Shown in pieces: positions 1 to 12,860 of a stretch of DNA of 64,000 nucleotides. Under the pieces are notes generated by a model. That model did no database searches. It had not been told where the DNA came from and saw only the letters and a program-made list of their open reading frames with translations. A program made the translations under genes and the position numbers. Position 1 is the first letter of the stretch; each line of letters starts with the position of its first letter. This stretch comes from Helopsaltes ochotensis (Eukaryota; Chordata; Aves; Passeriformes; Locustellidae). Location of the stretch: assembly GCA_013400155.1 (NCBI GenBank), contig VXBM01000017.1, positions 1 to 64,000 of the forward strand, given 5' to 3'.

Positions 1-32
<32 letters not shown>
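1..32. repeat. Poly-A run at window edge
   Basis: The first 32 bases are uninterrupted A, followed by A-rich sequence to about position 95. It may be the tail of a retroposed element lying to the left of the window, or a simple A-tract; with nothing visible upstream the two cannot be told apart. No target-site duplication can be tested. Confidence 0.8.
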
Positions 33-39
<7 letters not shown>

Positions 40-3000
40 AATTATTAAAAATCTAGTGAAATAGAAAAAAACCCCAAACCAAAACAAAACAACTAACCCT
101 GTCCCCTACTTTTTAGTGGCTACAAAAATCAATCTCAGCCTGGAGAACTACAACGTCCATAGGCATGGCTTTGGATCACCTTGTAACTACTCTGCTGTAA
201 TTTATGTGGAGGCATCAAAGGAGTGATGTCAACCTCAAAATCTGAATTTAGGATCTAAATCCTGAGTTGAAGGAGGCTAATTTTTTTTCCCAAGCTAGGT
301 TTTCAGAATGACACACAAGAAAGAAGCCTTTACACAGCCTACATGTTACTGTTCACAACTCATCTCTGGAAGGAACATCTTGTCCTTAGACTGACCTTAG
401 AGCTACAATCTAAAGGAAATAACTGCAAAACAAGAATAGCTATGGAGTAAATAAAATAACAGGCAGGGACTATATAGTTCAGAGAGAACCGGAATAAAAA
501 AAATTAATTATATTGTAAATTTTTTTACACTACTGCACTGTATTACTATACATACAGCTTGTTTGGGCCAGAAATGGGGTGGAATTGTGGAAGCTCTGAC
601 TTGCAGCTGCCACCACATGCTATCAAATCCCTGCTGGGATGACAGTTTTGCTAATTTGAAACAATCTTTGGGCTCATTGTCCAACAGGTAACCCTGCATC
701 ACTAACTCATCATCTTGGAAACTTTTCCTGCCTCTTCTTCCAGCTGTACCTCCCTCATTTGCATACAGACCACCCACCCACCCAAAAGCACCCAGGAGGA
801 GACAAGTGGAGGTAAGAACTAGAAAGCAATGGCCTCAGCTGTGCTCCAGACCGTTAAGGACTAACACATCACTCTCCTATAAAGCATATAGAGGGTGGCA
901 GGCTCTGCTGATACATGGTGTATCACTATCACACAGGTGATCTGGAGGCACACAGGGCCCTCAGTTTGTATTTACAAATAGTTTTCACAAAAAAAGGCAG
1001 AGATTCACATGCAGCCAAAAGCACTCTGCTCAGATTTGCTTAGGAATTTTACCTGAGGGAATGGAAGGGCTGTATTGGCTTTAGCTGGCAATAGTGACGG
1101 AAGTGCACTCTTACAGTAACAGTTCGTTTTCCATTTCCTAAAATATGGTATCAATTTCACATGTGGAAGGCTACCCCATCTCAACTCTCACAATTTAAAG
1201 AGGTACTTTGAAGGAGTGGGAAGTTGAAAGACAGAGAAGTTGTAAAGAGGTGGATTTTAATTCACCATTTTACACAGGGCTAGGAAGAAAACAAATGATT
1301 GCTCCTCATCCTTCTGATTAAACACTCTTTGCCTCCTTTCACATTCCCATTACATTTTTCCCCACCTGTACTGCTTTCTGCTCTCTCTGGAGGTGGCTCA
1401 GACATGACCATATCAGCCAGACCTTTTGCCTCAAATTCAGCTTGCTGGGGCATTCATATACTTTCAGTTGCTGTGGCAACTTAACATGCATCAGCAGCTG
1501 TCCCTTGATTGTGGGCTATAGTGGAAGCAAAAACAGTAGTCCAATTTTTACACAAGCCAAGGCTTTCTAGGACAGGCCAGAATTGCTGATTTCAGAGAAA
1601 ATCAGCACTCACAGCCCTGCATAAAGCAAAAACCAAATAACTGTACCTAATACAGGAGCAAAAGATTATTAACAGTGTCTTGTCTCATATTTTGTGGTAA
1701 CTGTAACATAAAGAAGCTCTGTGTTACCTGCTGCAGCTGAGGCTGATTCTGCTTTTACAGAGGCAAGGCTTTTAAAGCAGCACTGGCAATGGAGTAAAGC
1801 TGGTAGAAAATGTGATTGGAATGAGGCTCTTAGTTTGAAGCTGGTCAGAATAAAACCTTGTCAGCCTGGAAGACTGTCGAATATGCTGTGACATTTAATC
1901 AACTGCTTGACTACAGGCTCACCTTTAGTGTCTGTGGTGAAGTGAACATGATTCCCCTCACCTTGCTTCACATCACACATCACTTTTCAGTGCACTGCTG
2001 TAGAGAGCTGGGTTATAGCCCTTTTTTTTTTCCCTAAGAGGAACACAGTAACAGAGGTCAGCTACAGTCATGAATTTTATGAAAGGTTTGCTGGGAAACC
2101 ACATTAAATGGCAACATCAGTCCATACATCAGCCCTGTAGTGCTTTTATTCCAAGACTCTGCAGCTGAGTGATTTGCAACGTACTTGCATTTCATGGCCA
2201 TCATTTTTAAGGAATGTCATTTGCCTTGGTGTCCGACACTTCAGCTGCAGCAGAATCCACCCAGCTATTCATGATAAATTTCTTCCAAGAAAAAATCTCC
2301 ACCAGAAACACTCCCAGGATCCCCAAACTCCAATCTTCAGAAGCCTTGGATATAAAACCAGGCATGGACACTTCAAAATGCAGCAGCAACTGAAGAGGAA
2401 AAGCTGAGAATAAAATTACTGTCCCAGAATTCAGAAAAGCAAAAAACTTTGATTAAAAAGTGAGGTCAACAGGATGCTATTAAAGCATAAAATAAAGTCG
2501 TATCATTGATATGGCAAATAGAATGCCTTTTTTTAAAAGTTTTTGAAGAAAATCAACACTAATTACTTTTTTTCTCCAGAGAATGATTTTTCCCAGCAAT
2601 AATATTAACTCTATTCCAATCCCAACACCGTCTAGTTTTTGTGTTCAGTATTGTAAAATATTCAGTTGCAGAAGTTTTGTCATGTCCATCATATCACGGA
2701 TCCATTAATTGTCAATATGAAATTGTGGTAAAACAATGGGCCTCTTTTTCCCTTCTGAGAAAGGGGTTACTCAAAAGGTAACAGAAACACTCAAATCTGT
2801 AAGCAGGTGTGTTAATATTTGAACATCACGGAAAGACCATCATCGTGAGTAAACTTTAATGACAGTCTAATAAAAGTCCTACTACTGGAATATCTCAAAG
2901 TGCTAGACATTAGGCTGTAATCTTTATGGAGATATTTCTTGCATTTTGGAAACTGTCTATACTGGCATATTTAAGAGGGTTCACAACTCAGGAAGTCTGT

Positions 3001-3528
3001 TCCTGAAACGGCTTCATAAACTAAAGTCTTAAATATCAGATATCTGGTGACAACAATAACTACACATGGATGCACAGTTCTCCTAATTCCACTTAGTGGT
3101 TCTTAGGCCAGAAGTCTGTCTGCAAATCAAAGGAAAGACAGCACAATGCAGCAGGTGTGACAGCAGCACAGCATCTGGCCCAGTATTTAGGAAAGAGAAA
3201 AAGGGGGAAATGGTACCCACCAGCCATGGACGCTCAACAGCTGCAGGAAGCAGCTGCAGGGCTTTTCTTGGTCTTCCTGTTTTGGCAGACTTCATTTCTA
3301 TTGCAGAATTTCCAATAATCACTGTAAATGCCTGCAACACCACATATCCACCACTCTAAATCAAAGCTGCTTTACCAGAAGGACTTAAGGAGTGCATTAT
3401 CTCTTACTGTTAGGAAGGCAATCTGTATCCATGACAGGGAGAAACTGCATGACCGGGCTTAACTCTTGTTAGCAGTCATGACACCCTGTTTGCTGCAGAC
3501 CCATTGCAGCCATGGGAAGCCAACTCAC
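33..3528. other. Non-coding, AT-rich unique sequence
   Basis: No gene is supported. Open frames stay below 90 codons and several overlap on opposite strands (for example at 2174-2407 and 3083-3359), as expected by chance. No CR1 3' repeat, LTR end or tRNA-like promoter boxes were seen. One local curiosity is a CAGCTGCAG motif repeated twice within about 25 bp near 3239-3261, which contains E-box (CAGCTG) sequences. Confidence 0.6.
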
Positions 3529-3652
3529 CTTGTTTTTCTCCTGTCTCCACTTTAGCTCAATGGCTTTGCAGTCTACAGAATGCCTTCTTCCACTCCAGGA
3601 CCAGAAGACTGAGCGCTTTGAGCACTGGTAATTGGCACACCATTCAGTAACC
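3529..3652 (-). other. Exon-like segment with splice-site-like ends (tentative)
   Basis: On the minus strand this 124-base segment is preceded by a CAG acceptor with a moderate pyrimidine context and followed by ACAAG/GTGAGT, a very good splice donor. One of the three frames is open throughout (41 codons) and ends on a codon boundary. The peptide is rich in Cys, Trp and basic residues, with a core reading WCANYQCSKRSVFWSWSGRR, and I do not recognise it as a known family. A second frame instead gives a short ORF with a signal-peptide-like start (separate entry). The sequence shows the splice motifs and the open frame; that it is transcribed is inference. Chance is a serious alternative: one or two donors this good are expected per window, and short open frames are common. 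It could also be a lncRNA exon. Confidence 0.25.
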
Positions 3653-3683
3653 CTGTAAGCAGAATTACAGTAGAATATAACAT
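3573..3683 (-). other. Possible 36-residue small ORF with hydrophobic N-terminus
   Basis: A minus-strand ATG at 3683 with a G at -3 opens a 36-codon frame ending in TAG at 3573. The first half is hydrophobic (MLYSTVILLTGLLNGV) and would fit a signal peptide or anchor; the second half is Ser/Gly/Ala/Gln-rich. It overlaps the exon-like segment at 3529-3652 in a different frame, and its start lies upstream of that segment's putative acceptor, so the two readings are mutually exclusive as coding exons. No homologue is recognised and no promoter or polyadenylation signal was tied to it. Most likely a chance ORF. Confidence 0.12.
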
Positions 3684-6215
3684 AGCAAGGATGGTCAGTT
3701 ACATACTTGAAATAAACACTTCTTTTAAACCGGAAACCTCATCTGTTTGTTCCAAGTGAAATATCCCTCCTCCAGGACTAGGGGCTCCACGTGCCACCCA
3801 AGGGCGCTGAAGGCATTGAATGAAGGTGTTGGTAAGATGGGATCAGAAATCACAGTAAATCTCCCTTCCACTTCTGCCTTAAGAAGCTTTTTATTAAGAG
3901 TAACAGATTTCTTCAAATCTTCTGTGTATTTAGCCACGGACCAAGAAATACTAGGAAAGAATTGGCTGACCTCTTTTTTGTGGCAAAAATTAGAAGCGAG
4001 TGTCGGCATGAGAAGTTTGAATCTGATTGCATGATTTAAGCCAAAACCAGAGGATCTTGTAAAGGAAATTTCAGTTCATTATAGCATTTCTCAGATATTA
4101 AACCATAAGACTGAATCCCTTCCAGGTCACACAAACATCACTGGTTGTCTGATGATGCCTGACAGGCACACAAAAAATAATTTCTTAGTGTCATTTCAAT
4201 ACCTAAATTAGAAGATTCCTCATTAGAAAATGCTCACCACAGAAAATACTACCGGTGGTCCTGGTTAGCTGTTACCACACAGCAAGTAAAAGCCAAAGCA
4301 AAAAAACCCAGGCTTTGGAAGAAAGGCAGAGTTCTCTTTTCATCCATTCTCCTCCTTGCCCTCTTGACAAAGAGGACAAACTGATGGGGCATCTACAGAA
4401 AAACCTGCTGAAAAAGTGTCCTGCTTCTCTTTATATTATAGGAGTTCCACAGAGTTAGAGAAATGCAGAGTCCAGCTCTGCCAGTGTGATGTTCTTCGCA
4501 AAAGAAAGAGGAAATGTGCAGATCCATAAATTTCAGCAGTAGAAAAAGTTTTAAGAGCGCTGTCAACTTCTCCATTGTATATATAGCTTGGTAAATAAGG
4601 GAAAGAGAGTGTGCTCTTGGCAAAACCATTCGGCATTCTGCGCTTAGCCTTCTCTCCTGAAATAAAATACAATGCTAAGTTTTTCACACTGGTTGTTTGA
4701 TGTATGGCTCTGTTCTACCTCATCATTCTAGTATGATTCAACAAACATTAGAGAGAAATTCTTCTGTTTAAATCCTTTACTGCAACAGAAGCAAATATCT
4801 TACTTTTAGAAAACACATTTCTTAAAGATAAAATACAATTCTACAATACTCTTTCAGATAGATTTGCCATAAGTCAGATACCCTTGTTCAAATAATGGAC
4901 TATGAACCTAATTTATCTTGTGCCTTCAAGAAGTACAGAACTTGCTCTTATTAAGGTGCTCCATTATGAGAGTCTGTTACTGATACAATGAATTGTTTTT
5001 CAGCTGTGCTGTGGTTGCCATTATAAGTCTTCTGGTTGAATGAAAAGGCAATTAAGGGGGAAAGTATTTAACAAGAGACCAAAACAAAATGATACAGTTT
5101 TAAGGACACATCATGATTACAATGACATTTAAACTGTCATTCAGCTAAAATAAAATAACAATATAGAGCTGCACAGGACTCTGGCAAGGGTGACAGGAAC
5201 AAACCTATTAACTTAGGAGAAAAAAAGCCACTTCATGCCATAATAATACCTTTAAATCAAGAAGTTTTTTTTTTTTCAACTTCATTTTTACTCCTCACTA
5301 AATTACAAGTGTGTGCAGGAGCAAATATAAGTTTCTTATTCAAATGACCTTATCAAATCTATACCTGGATGATTGACATACATGCACGCAATTTTCTAAT
5401 GTTCGGTTTTTAAGGACAAGCTTCTTTTCAAATTCCTAGTTTTCAATGTATCATTCAAATTTTGGGGAAACTACTTCAGCCCATAATAAATCCAGAAAAA
5501 CCCTCCAAGTTCTTCTATTGCTTACAGGATATAAGTCAGTCCTGTGTGAGGAAACAGTCCTTGTACTGTGCAAAAATACAATATACAAATATGACAGCAC
5601 TGGACAGCACACTATGCCGTAAAATAAGTAAGCGGAAGGAAAAAAAAAAAATAAAAGCTGTGAAATGCTTTAATAATGGCTCTTCCTCTTAAAGCTGGAC
5701 TACACAAAGTACAGTGTAGGTCTCCTGAGTTGTATATATCTGAGGTTTTATTTAGATTTTGCCTAAAGGGTCATCACATCATATCCAATTTTTGGTCCTC
5801 AACACATTGTTTCAGCAAGGTTCTTCTAAGAGCTGGTGTATCTGATACTACCTGTAGTAGTAAGATGATACAGTTTTGTGCTTTATTCTGTTTGCCTGTT
5901 GACTCTGATTTGACACTTAAACATTGTTCACTCATTTAATTTTCCATTAGTGCCAGAAATTGGACAAAACTAGGTTGAAGCAGGTCAAAAATTCTGTTTG
6001 GTTTTTTTTTTTTTTTTAAGTTGTGTCTGGGTGCAGCTTGCATTCGTCTCTGTATTAGTTTGTGCAGCCTTTAATGGCATGACTTATCTCTTTGCCAGCA
6101 CCCTACAGAAGGGCTTGTTGGAAGAGACAGCAAAATCAGAACTTCTGACTTTTGCTTCTGATTCAACCAAAGGCAACAAATCCCAATTCGACAGAGCAGA
6201 GTGGTGTCTGAAACT

Positions 6216-6235
6216 TTCCTTCCTTCCTTCCTTCC
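6216..6235. repeat. (TTCC)n microsatellite
   Basis: About five tandem TTCC units in an otherwise unremarkable region. The tract is short and probably a neutral simple repeat. Confidence 0.7.
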
Positions 6236-9200
6236 CTTAGCAGCAGTATTGCTGTGAAAGGCAGCTATGGAATACCTGTTAAAGTCTCTTTTTCTTCAAA
6301 AAACAACAGAAATGGTAATTAATGAATTAATCTCATGAGCTGTCCTTAGCAGGCATATCTTTCTTGAACAATTTTTCTGGAATTTAATGTAAAGTCAAGA
6401 AAAGCTCCTTCTGGCCCTTTCCATCCTCTCCCACCCCAAAGTTCCCCTCCAGCTGTGAAGTTGGTCTGTCGTTCACACGGAGCAGGGGTCATGTAGGACA
6501 GTTCTTAATGACTAACAGGTTTTTCATGTTTATCAATATGTGTATGTTCCTTCTAAGAACCTTCCTGCAAGAAGTTTAACTTGAAACACCATTGAAAAGA
6601 GTTTCTCTCTATAGATCTTTCACTTTACAGACCAAGTGAAGGGGAAATTAATTGTGATTGCAGAAGCGTCGTGGGACCAATTCACATCTGACATGAATTA
6701 ACTTTCACTGCAAGTGTGAGAATGTCTCTATGAACACTGGGTATGGTATTTCACAATGAGCAGAAGGAGCTTTTGGAATCTTTTTCCTACACCAGATAAA
6801 TAATTTAAAAACTGGGTGATAGCATAAAAAGGAGCCACATAGCTTTAGTCAGAAAAAAACCCAAACCTTTTTATTGTAGTTGTTGTTGTTAGAGAAATTA
6901 CAGATCAAAAAGGTGAGGAACAAGCAGAATTTTTTTTACCCATATTAACAAAAGGATAAATTTAAAATGAGTTTTCTAATTATATGGGGAAATAATACAC
7001 TGATGTGGTGGTTGTTAAATCTCAGAAATTAAAAGGCAAGCCTGAACTGCAACCTAGAGTTTTTAGAAGAGTCTCAGGGCTTGGAGAATTCATAAACCAA
7101 GTAAACCTTCTGACATAACTATAAAATGTGGTATAAACCCTAGGAAAAAATAGCCATCTTGAAAGGGTAACAGCACTTTTATGAGAATTTCAACTGCACC
7201 ATGGCAACATCAACCCGTCAAAGCAAATGAAGGGCAGTATAAGTAAAATTAAAAATGATGAAGGGGACACCAGCTTGCTAACAGCTTTCCAAGCTGTAAA
7301 GCTTTCAAATATTATCTCTTCATTGGTTTGTTCAATCACACATGCTGGTTACCAAGCTTTATCATATTATGCATCTTTTCCATCACTGCAGACTGCCAGG
7401 GTTTGATGGACCTATGGTGAAAAAATATAAAAAGCTTTTTCCTCTTGGTGCACACCCCTCCTCTCCCCTCGTTGGTTCTTCTCTACTGGTGCATACTGTC
7501 TATACGGTGACACCTCCTTGTATTAGCTACAGATACAGAAATTATGAGAGACTTCAGAGGACTCCTGGCTGCTTCAGCTTCCCATTCCTGTCTTTTTGCT
7601 TTGCACACAAGCCCCAGAGCCTGTCCCCACGGCAGGGTTTGGCTGCTCTCTCAGGTGGGCCATGTATCACAGCACCCACTGCTCGGATAGCCTCTCTTCT
7701 AAGGTTCTATCACCTGTACCTGCAAATGGCAATTTCCTAGTTTGCAGCTCATTCACTGTGTTATAGTGAAGTTATTTTATTCGGTTCCTCAAAGCCCTCT
7801 GAGATACAGTTTTTATGCAAGACTCACAAGCAAATGTAGAGTTACATGTACTGTGTGCATTGAGTTTGAATCTCATATCTGATGCATAGGCCTTGGAAAA
7901 GAACTAAAACCTCTCTCTGATCCATTTAATAGCATATCACAATAAATATTCCTACATTAAAGAGCCACAGCTTTCTGACTGGGCCTCTGCTCCTGTGATC
8001 CCTCTCATTTTTATTAGCTGCAATATGATTCATGTTTTAATAACTTTCTCATTTAAAAATGGCATTAAATCAGATCATAAACATTGTATGTATGTTTCAT
8101 TGTCATTAAAAAGACCTTATACTGCAAAAAAAGGTATGTTTAAAAGGAACATTAAGAAAGTTAAAAGTCGAAGGGGTTTTTTAAATTAAAAGCAGTCATT
8201 AAAGGACCTGTATCTTTCAAGGCAGAGAATTATCAAAATGTAGATTCCTGACATTGTAACACATGACAGTTTCTTTTGGAGTAGAAAGTGCTCGGACTCT
8301 TTCGTATTTAAGCTGTCATTAATGGAAAGGACAAAGGACATTGCATTGCATGCATGGTGTATTTCAAGCCCAAAATAAAAAGAGCTCTGAAAATATAATT
8401 ACTAAATATGAAAAATATTAGATATCTTATTTTTAAAAAAATTTTGTCTGTTTGTTTCTGAGGAGAAAATTTCTGGTGTTTGCTCCATCCAGTCAGGTCA
8501 GTAGTATGACCTCCATGACAGCGTATGAATGAACTACAAAAAGAAACACTGCAGGTTGTGACCACTTCATCAAACCCAGTGAGGCATAAATGGTCTTTAT
8601 TTTTGGTCCTACAAGGTCATAACCTGGGAGCCACAAGGTATAGTAATTGTAGCCATATAAGAAAATAAGGCAAAGTAGGACAGAAAGTTTAGAGCAGGGT
8701 TTCTACCCCAGATCAAACTTTGCCAAACTGAAATTTATTATATATTATTTTCTGCAGGAAAACTATATCTTTTTTTTTTCTGGTGCAAATTAGAAAAACG
8801 AAGCAAGTTATCATCTCTACAATATTGATACCTTATGCCTGTGAAAGCTGACTGCTGCCTGTCGGTATCCTGGCTCTGGCGTTGCTGTGCTAAAGGAGAC
8901 ATCCAGGTCCAGCAGGATCTGCTCCTACAGGATCATCCTGTCCCAGCAAAACCTGAGAGCTCCCTGTCTCATTACACCTATTGCACTGAGTACTCCCTGC
9001 CAGCTAATCTAAACAAGCCTCTATAAAACTTTTGCAATGAAGCAGAACTACAGAATTTTCCCAGAGATCTGAAAAGCAATTTCCCTAACAGGTTACTGGA
9101 AGTTTGTTCGTATTAATGTATTTGGATCAGAAAAGTAATGAAAAGCTATTGTTATTATCTATAATCTATCTAGAGATAAAACTGCACTCACATAGTCAGC

Positions 9201-11550
9201 ATAGTACCTCTTGATGGGGACTAATATTCCAGCAAGAGTATTTAATGAATGCTAATGAATGTTTAATAATTCAATGGATGTTTGCAACTCCTGCAAAATA
9301 CAGTCAGGGAAGCGTTTCTTTCTGGTTTTCTATTGATGCCAAATTAGATAAAATTCAACCACTTTTTTACAGAAGGTTATTACAAACTTGTCCAAAGCCA
9401 CAAGTATTAGTATTTTGCAACATGTTCCATGGAAAAAAATATTCATAGCTTTGAGATTAAATTGTCTGGATGAGGAAAAGAAAGCATGTTTATTCATTAC
9501 CTTTAATAACAGAGATTTGCTCTTTTGCAATTCTCTCTAATATACAAAGAAGTGAAATTTGTTTTCGAGTTTGGAGAAATCAAACCTATTTTTAGGCTTT
9601 TCTGTATATAAGTTTGCTTTCTCTTTCTTCACAAAAGAACATACTCCTTGTGCAGACCACCGGCTTCTTTTTCTGGACTGTCAGCTGGCGTAAGCATGGT
9701 TTGCCTGGATAGTTGTCTGATTTCTAAATCTAGTGGATAGTTTCTAGCATTGAACTGTCCTGCTCAGACAGAAATCACACAAAAGGGGTAATGCAGTTTG
9801 GGCTGAGCAGTTTGATGAAGCTCCTCAATGGTGAAGCCTTTACAGGAGTCTTTGTTTGCCTGGCAACTTCTCTGCGCAGTGCCTGGGTTCATACAAGTAA
9901 TGATGACTGGAGGCAACAGATTGTTCAAGCAAACATGGGAGAAATATCAATGAGTGGGGAACGTCAGGAAAAGTATATTGATGAAAAGCTTTATTGAGCT
10001 TATTATTATTCTTTGGGCCTGATAGTTGATATAGACATCACACCGAGCATGGAAATGAGGGTGGGCAGTGGAATGAGTCATTAGAGATGACATGTCCTGT
10101 ATTTAAGCATCCTCACCTCAACTATCTGCCAAGAGGAGTGCCTGCTCTGGCACTTTGAGAGGGTAGAAACAAGGATTTACAGACATCATTGCATCACGGG
10201 GCTGGATGCAAAATGGGAATCCCAGTGTCAACAGAAAGGAACTTGACACAGGGAAAGGAGGAAAAAGACCACAACTGGTCTTGACTTGGTACACTCACAC
10301 AGTAGAGCCACCTGAATAAATTTGAAACAAAACCAGATATTGGCATATCAAAAAGAGAGAGATAATATCCAAAGGATCAGAGATTATATCAGCTAATCTC
10401 TTGAACTTTTCCCCAAATTTAAGTCATTTTTCTATAATCCTTTAATAAGCTTTTGTCCTAGAAGGCAGTAAGAACACTCTAAATGAGTTTCAATCTAGAG
10501 TTTAAGGCACCCTGTTCTGTGCCCTGCCACAACAAATCTGGAATCAGCAAGAAAAGAAATGATCTGCAGAATATTAATACTGCACATCTGAAACAGGTTT
10601 TGAACTTTTATGTTAGACCTCAAGAGATGAAGGTTTTGGCTTTTTTTGTTATGCTTGTAGGAAAGAGGATCAATGATTTCCCTTCAATCAAACCCACACC
10701 TCTGTTTGATTTCATTTTCTTATGTTTTTACCGTGTCGTGGCCTGAGATGTTTGTTTGATAAAGTGCCCCATAAATGGGGACTTTTACTGTTATTGTCAT
10801 TGCACTTCTTAGGTCCCAAACTATACATTGTTGTCACACTAATGCTTTAGACTGTCTGATTTTTCATTGCTGAGGAGGATTGATCAGTCTTGTTACTCTT
10901 GCTAGTGAGACCAATATATTTTGTAATTAATAGAGTAGCCTTTTGCAGAATTCTGTGTTGGACTGGATGCCTGAGCAGAGAGTTGTTCCTCTTTAGACAC
11001 ACCTCTGCATTTAGCCAACAATGATAGAATATCAGTAAGCAACAGAAATACAAAGATTCCCATAATAGTTCTGTTTCTTTGCTATTTATTCAGCAAGCAG
11101 TCCATCTCATCCAAAAAACTACTGGCTGAGATCTGAGAAAAAACAAACTCTTTTCAAAGAAGCTAATCAATGAGAGTCACCATCTTAAATAAATATTATA
11201 TTCTGTATAATAGTATAAGCAAAGGATATGACAGAAGATCTCCTAAGGACATCATTTGATGCCTTTTTAAAATGATTTTAAACTGTTTTTGTCTTATTAT
11301 CTATCCTATCCATCTTCTTTAACTCTTGCTAGCCTTTAAATTCAGTCCAAATTCTGAATTTGTATGTCTAAATCACACAAAACTGCTAGAGTACAGAGCC
11401 AAAAGGAGGTTGAAGGGGTCTACTTGAGTCAATTTTTTAAAAAATACAGCCTGGAATAATAGGCTACATTGTGCTCTCAGTCAAAACCTGTCAGAAAGTA
11501 AATAGTATTGACAAGTTTATCAGGTGTTGGTTAAGAAAAAAGACATTATA

Positions 11551-11574
11551 GATGATCAAGTAGTGTTGATCATC
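11551..11574. repeat. Small perfect inverted repeat (9-bp arms)
   Basis: GATGATCAA and TTGATCATC are separated by the 6-base loop GTAGTG. The stem is perfect over 9 bp but too short for an RNA gene call. Related GATGATCATC-type motifs recur at 17009-17020 and, in a different form, at 61.4 kb. Confidence 0.6.
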
Positions 11575-12843
11575 ATTCACATCAAGCTAAGTTTTACTTC
11601 ACTGTACTTAACTGAATGTGATCTCAGTCACACTGGCTAAGGCCGCAGAAATTCAGTTTAAATCAATAGAGTAATAAATGATTTAAGGTAAAGTAACAGA
11701 TTGGGCTTTGCTCATCTCACACATGTATCCAAAATTTGATCTGCTCACCTGACTGATATAAACAAACACTTTTTATTATTGTAGCTCAACTGGGTCTGAA
11801 ACACCATCGTGACTGAGGCACAATCCTTTTTAGTTTATACACAACGCTTACTATTTTGAAATATATTCTCTTTTAGACCTCGGACTAAAGAATTGCTTCA
11901 ACTTAGCTATGGAAATTTCTGCCAATTCTCAACTTTTGCTTCCAGGGTCAAAATACAGTTCCAAAAGAAACTGTTTTTCTCAGTTTCCAAGTCAACATTG
12001 CCGAAATGGCTTTTAAAGTAAATATAGTTTATTTTGCTTGCAACTGAGCACAAATGATACCACAAATTAATTAATATGAAGCTCAAAATGGCACATAATG
12101 GAGACACTTTCAAAGCTATGCTACATGTGCAGTTAGAGTGTAGGAGAGGTACAACAGGAAGTGGGAATGGATGAACTGGAAAAAAATAATCCATGTATAA
12201 GCATGGATTACAATTATGGCAGTTTTATCAAAGTGTCTTTTTTAAATAGGAAATCTAAGCAAGCCAATGAAGGGAACATACACCTGGTGTACTAAATACA
12301 GTAAGAAATTTCTGATTTTCTACCCTGGCTCCTTTTGTCAAGGACAGATGGAGCTGATTCCATTTTTCATGCCCTTTGATCCCTTGTGCACAAGCTGTCA
12401 TCATGCTAATAATTTTGCTATACCTGCAATTCAACTCCTAGCACTTCTGAGGGTTTTTTTGTCTTGGTTAATGTAGCTCTTCTATACTCTGGAAGCTGCT
12501 GAAATGGTGGATGTGCCTAGAGCTTTCTTTTATATGAGGGAAGTCAGCTTCTCATGCCAGGGAACTCTAACATCTCAGGAGACAACTGCAGAGTCTTGCT
12601 GATTGCCAGCATGCACAGCGCACAGTGGGATATCAGGGTTCCAGCAAAAATACCACTTGTTATGCTCAATAAAACCACACTGCCCTATCACACACATTAT
12701 TCTGTCTTTTCTAGTCACCTCCTTTCATGTTGCCTCATCAAAAGTATGAAAAAGTCCATAATGCATCAACAATTTGATGGGGAAGGGAAGACACATAACT
12801 CTACATGTTACTCTGGGATGAGCTGTCCCTTTCCATCCTGAAA

Positions 12844-12860
12844 GGCCGTGGAACACGGCC
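12844..12860. repeat. GC-rich hairpin GGCCGTG-GAA-CACGGCC
   Basis: A 7-bp perfect stem with a 3-base loop, containing two CpGs, inside AT-rich DNA. It resembles an intrinsic-terminator stem in form, but there is no bacterial context and no function is proposed. Confidence 0.5.

Larger units (their letters stand above)
3684..12843. other. Non-coding, AT-rich unique sequence
   Basis: No gene is supported across about 9 kb. The longest open frame here (7342-7740 +, 132 codons) has no recognisable domain and no splice context. Simple-sequence patches are a (TTCC)n tract near 6216-6235, a 16-base T run at 6002-6017 and several A/T runs. A 9-bp inverted repeat, GATGATCAA with a 6-base loop, lies at 11551-11574. 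No interspersed repeat family was recognised by eye, but old, diverged copies would be missed. Confidence 0.6.

Noticed and set aside
3083..3359. Overlapping sense and antisense frames near the exon-like segment, with an acceptor-like GTGTTGCAG on the minus strand
   Set aside because: The possible donor (CTG/GTGGGT) is weak and the peptide is not recognisable; not strong enough to call a second exon.
4410..4656. Minus-strand stretch open in two frames after a TTTATTTCAG acceptor-like site
   Set aside because: Both frames are AT-driven hydrophobic sequences without a donor or known domain.
7342..7740. 132-codon plus-strand frame
   Set aside because: No protein family resemblance and no supporting signals.
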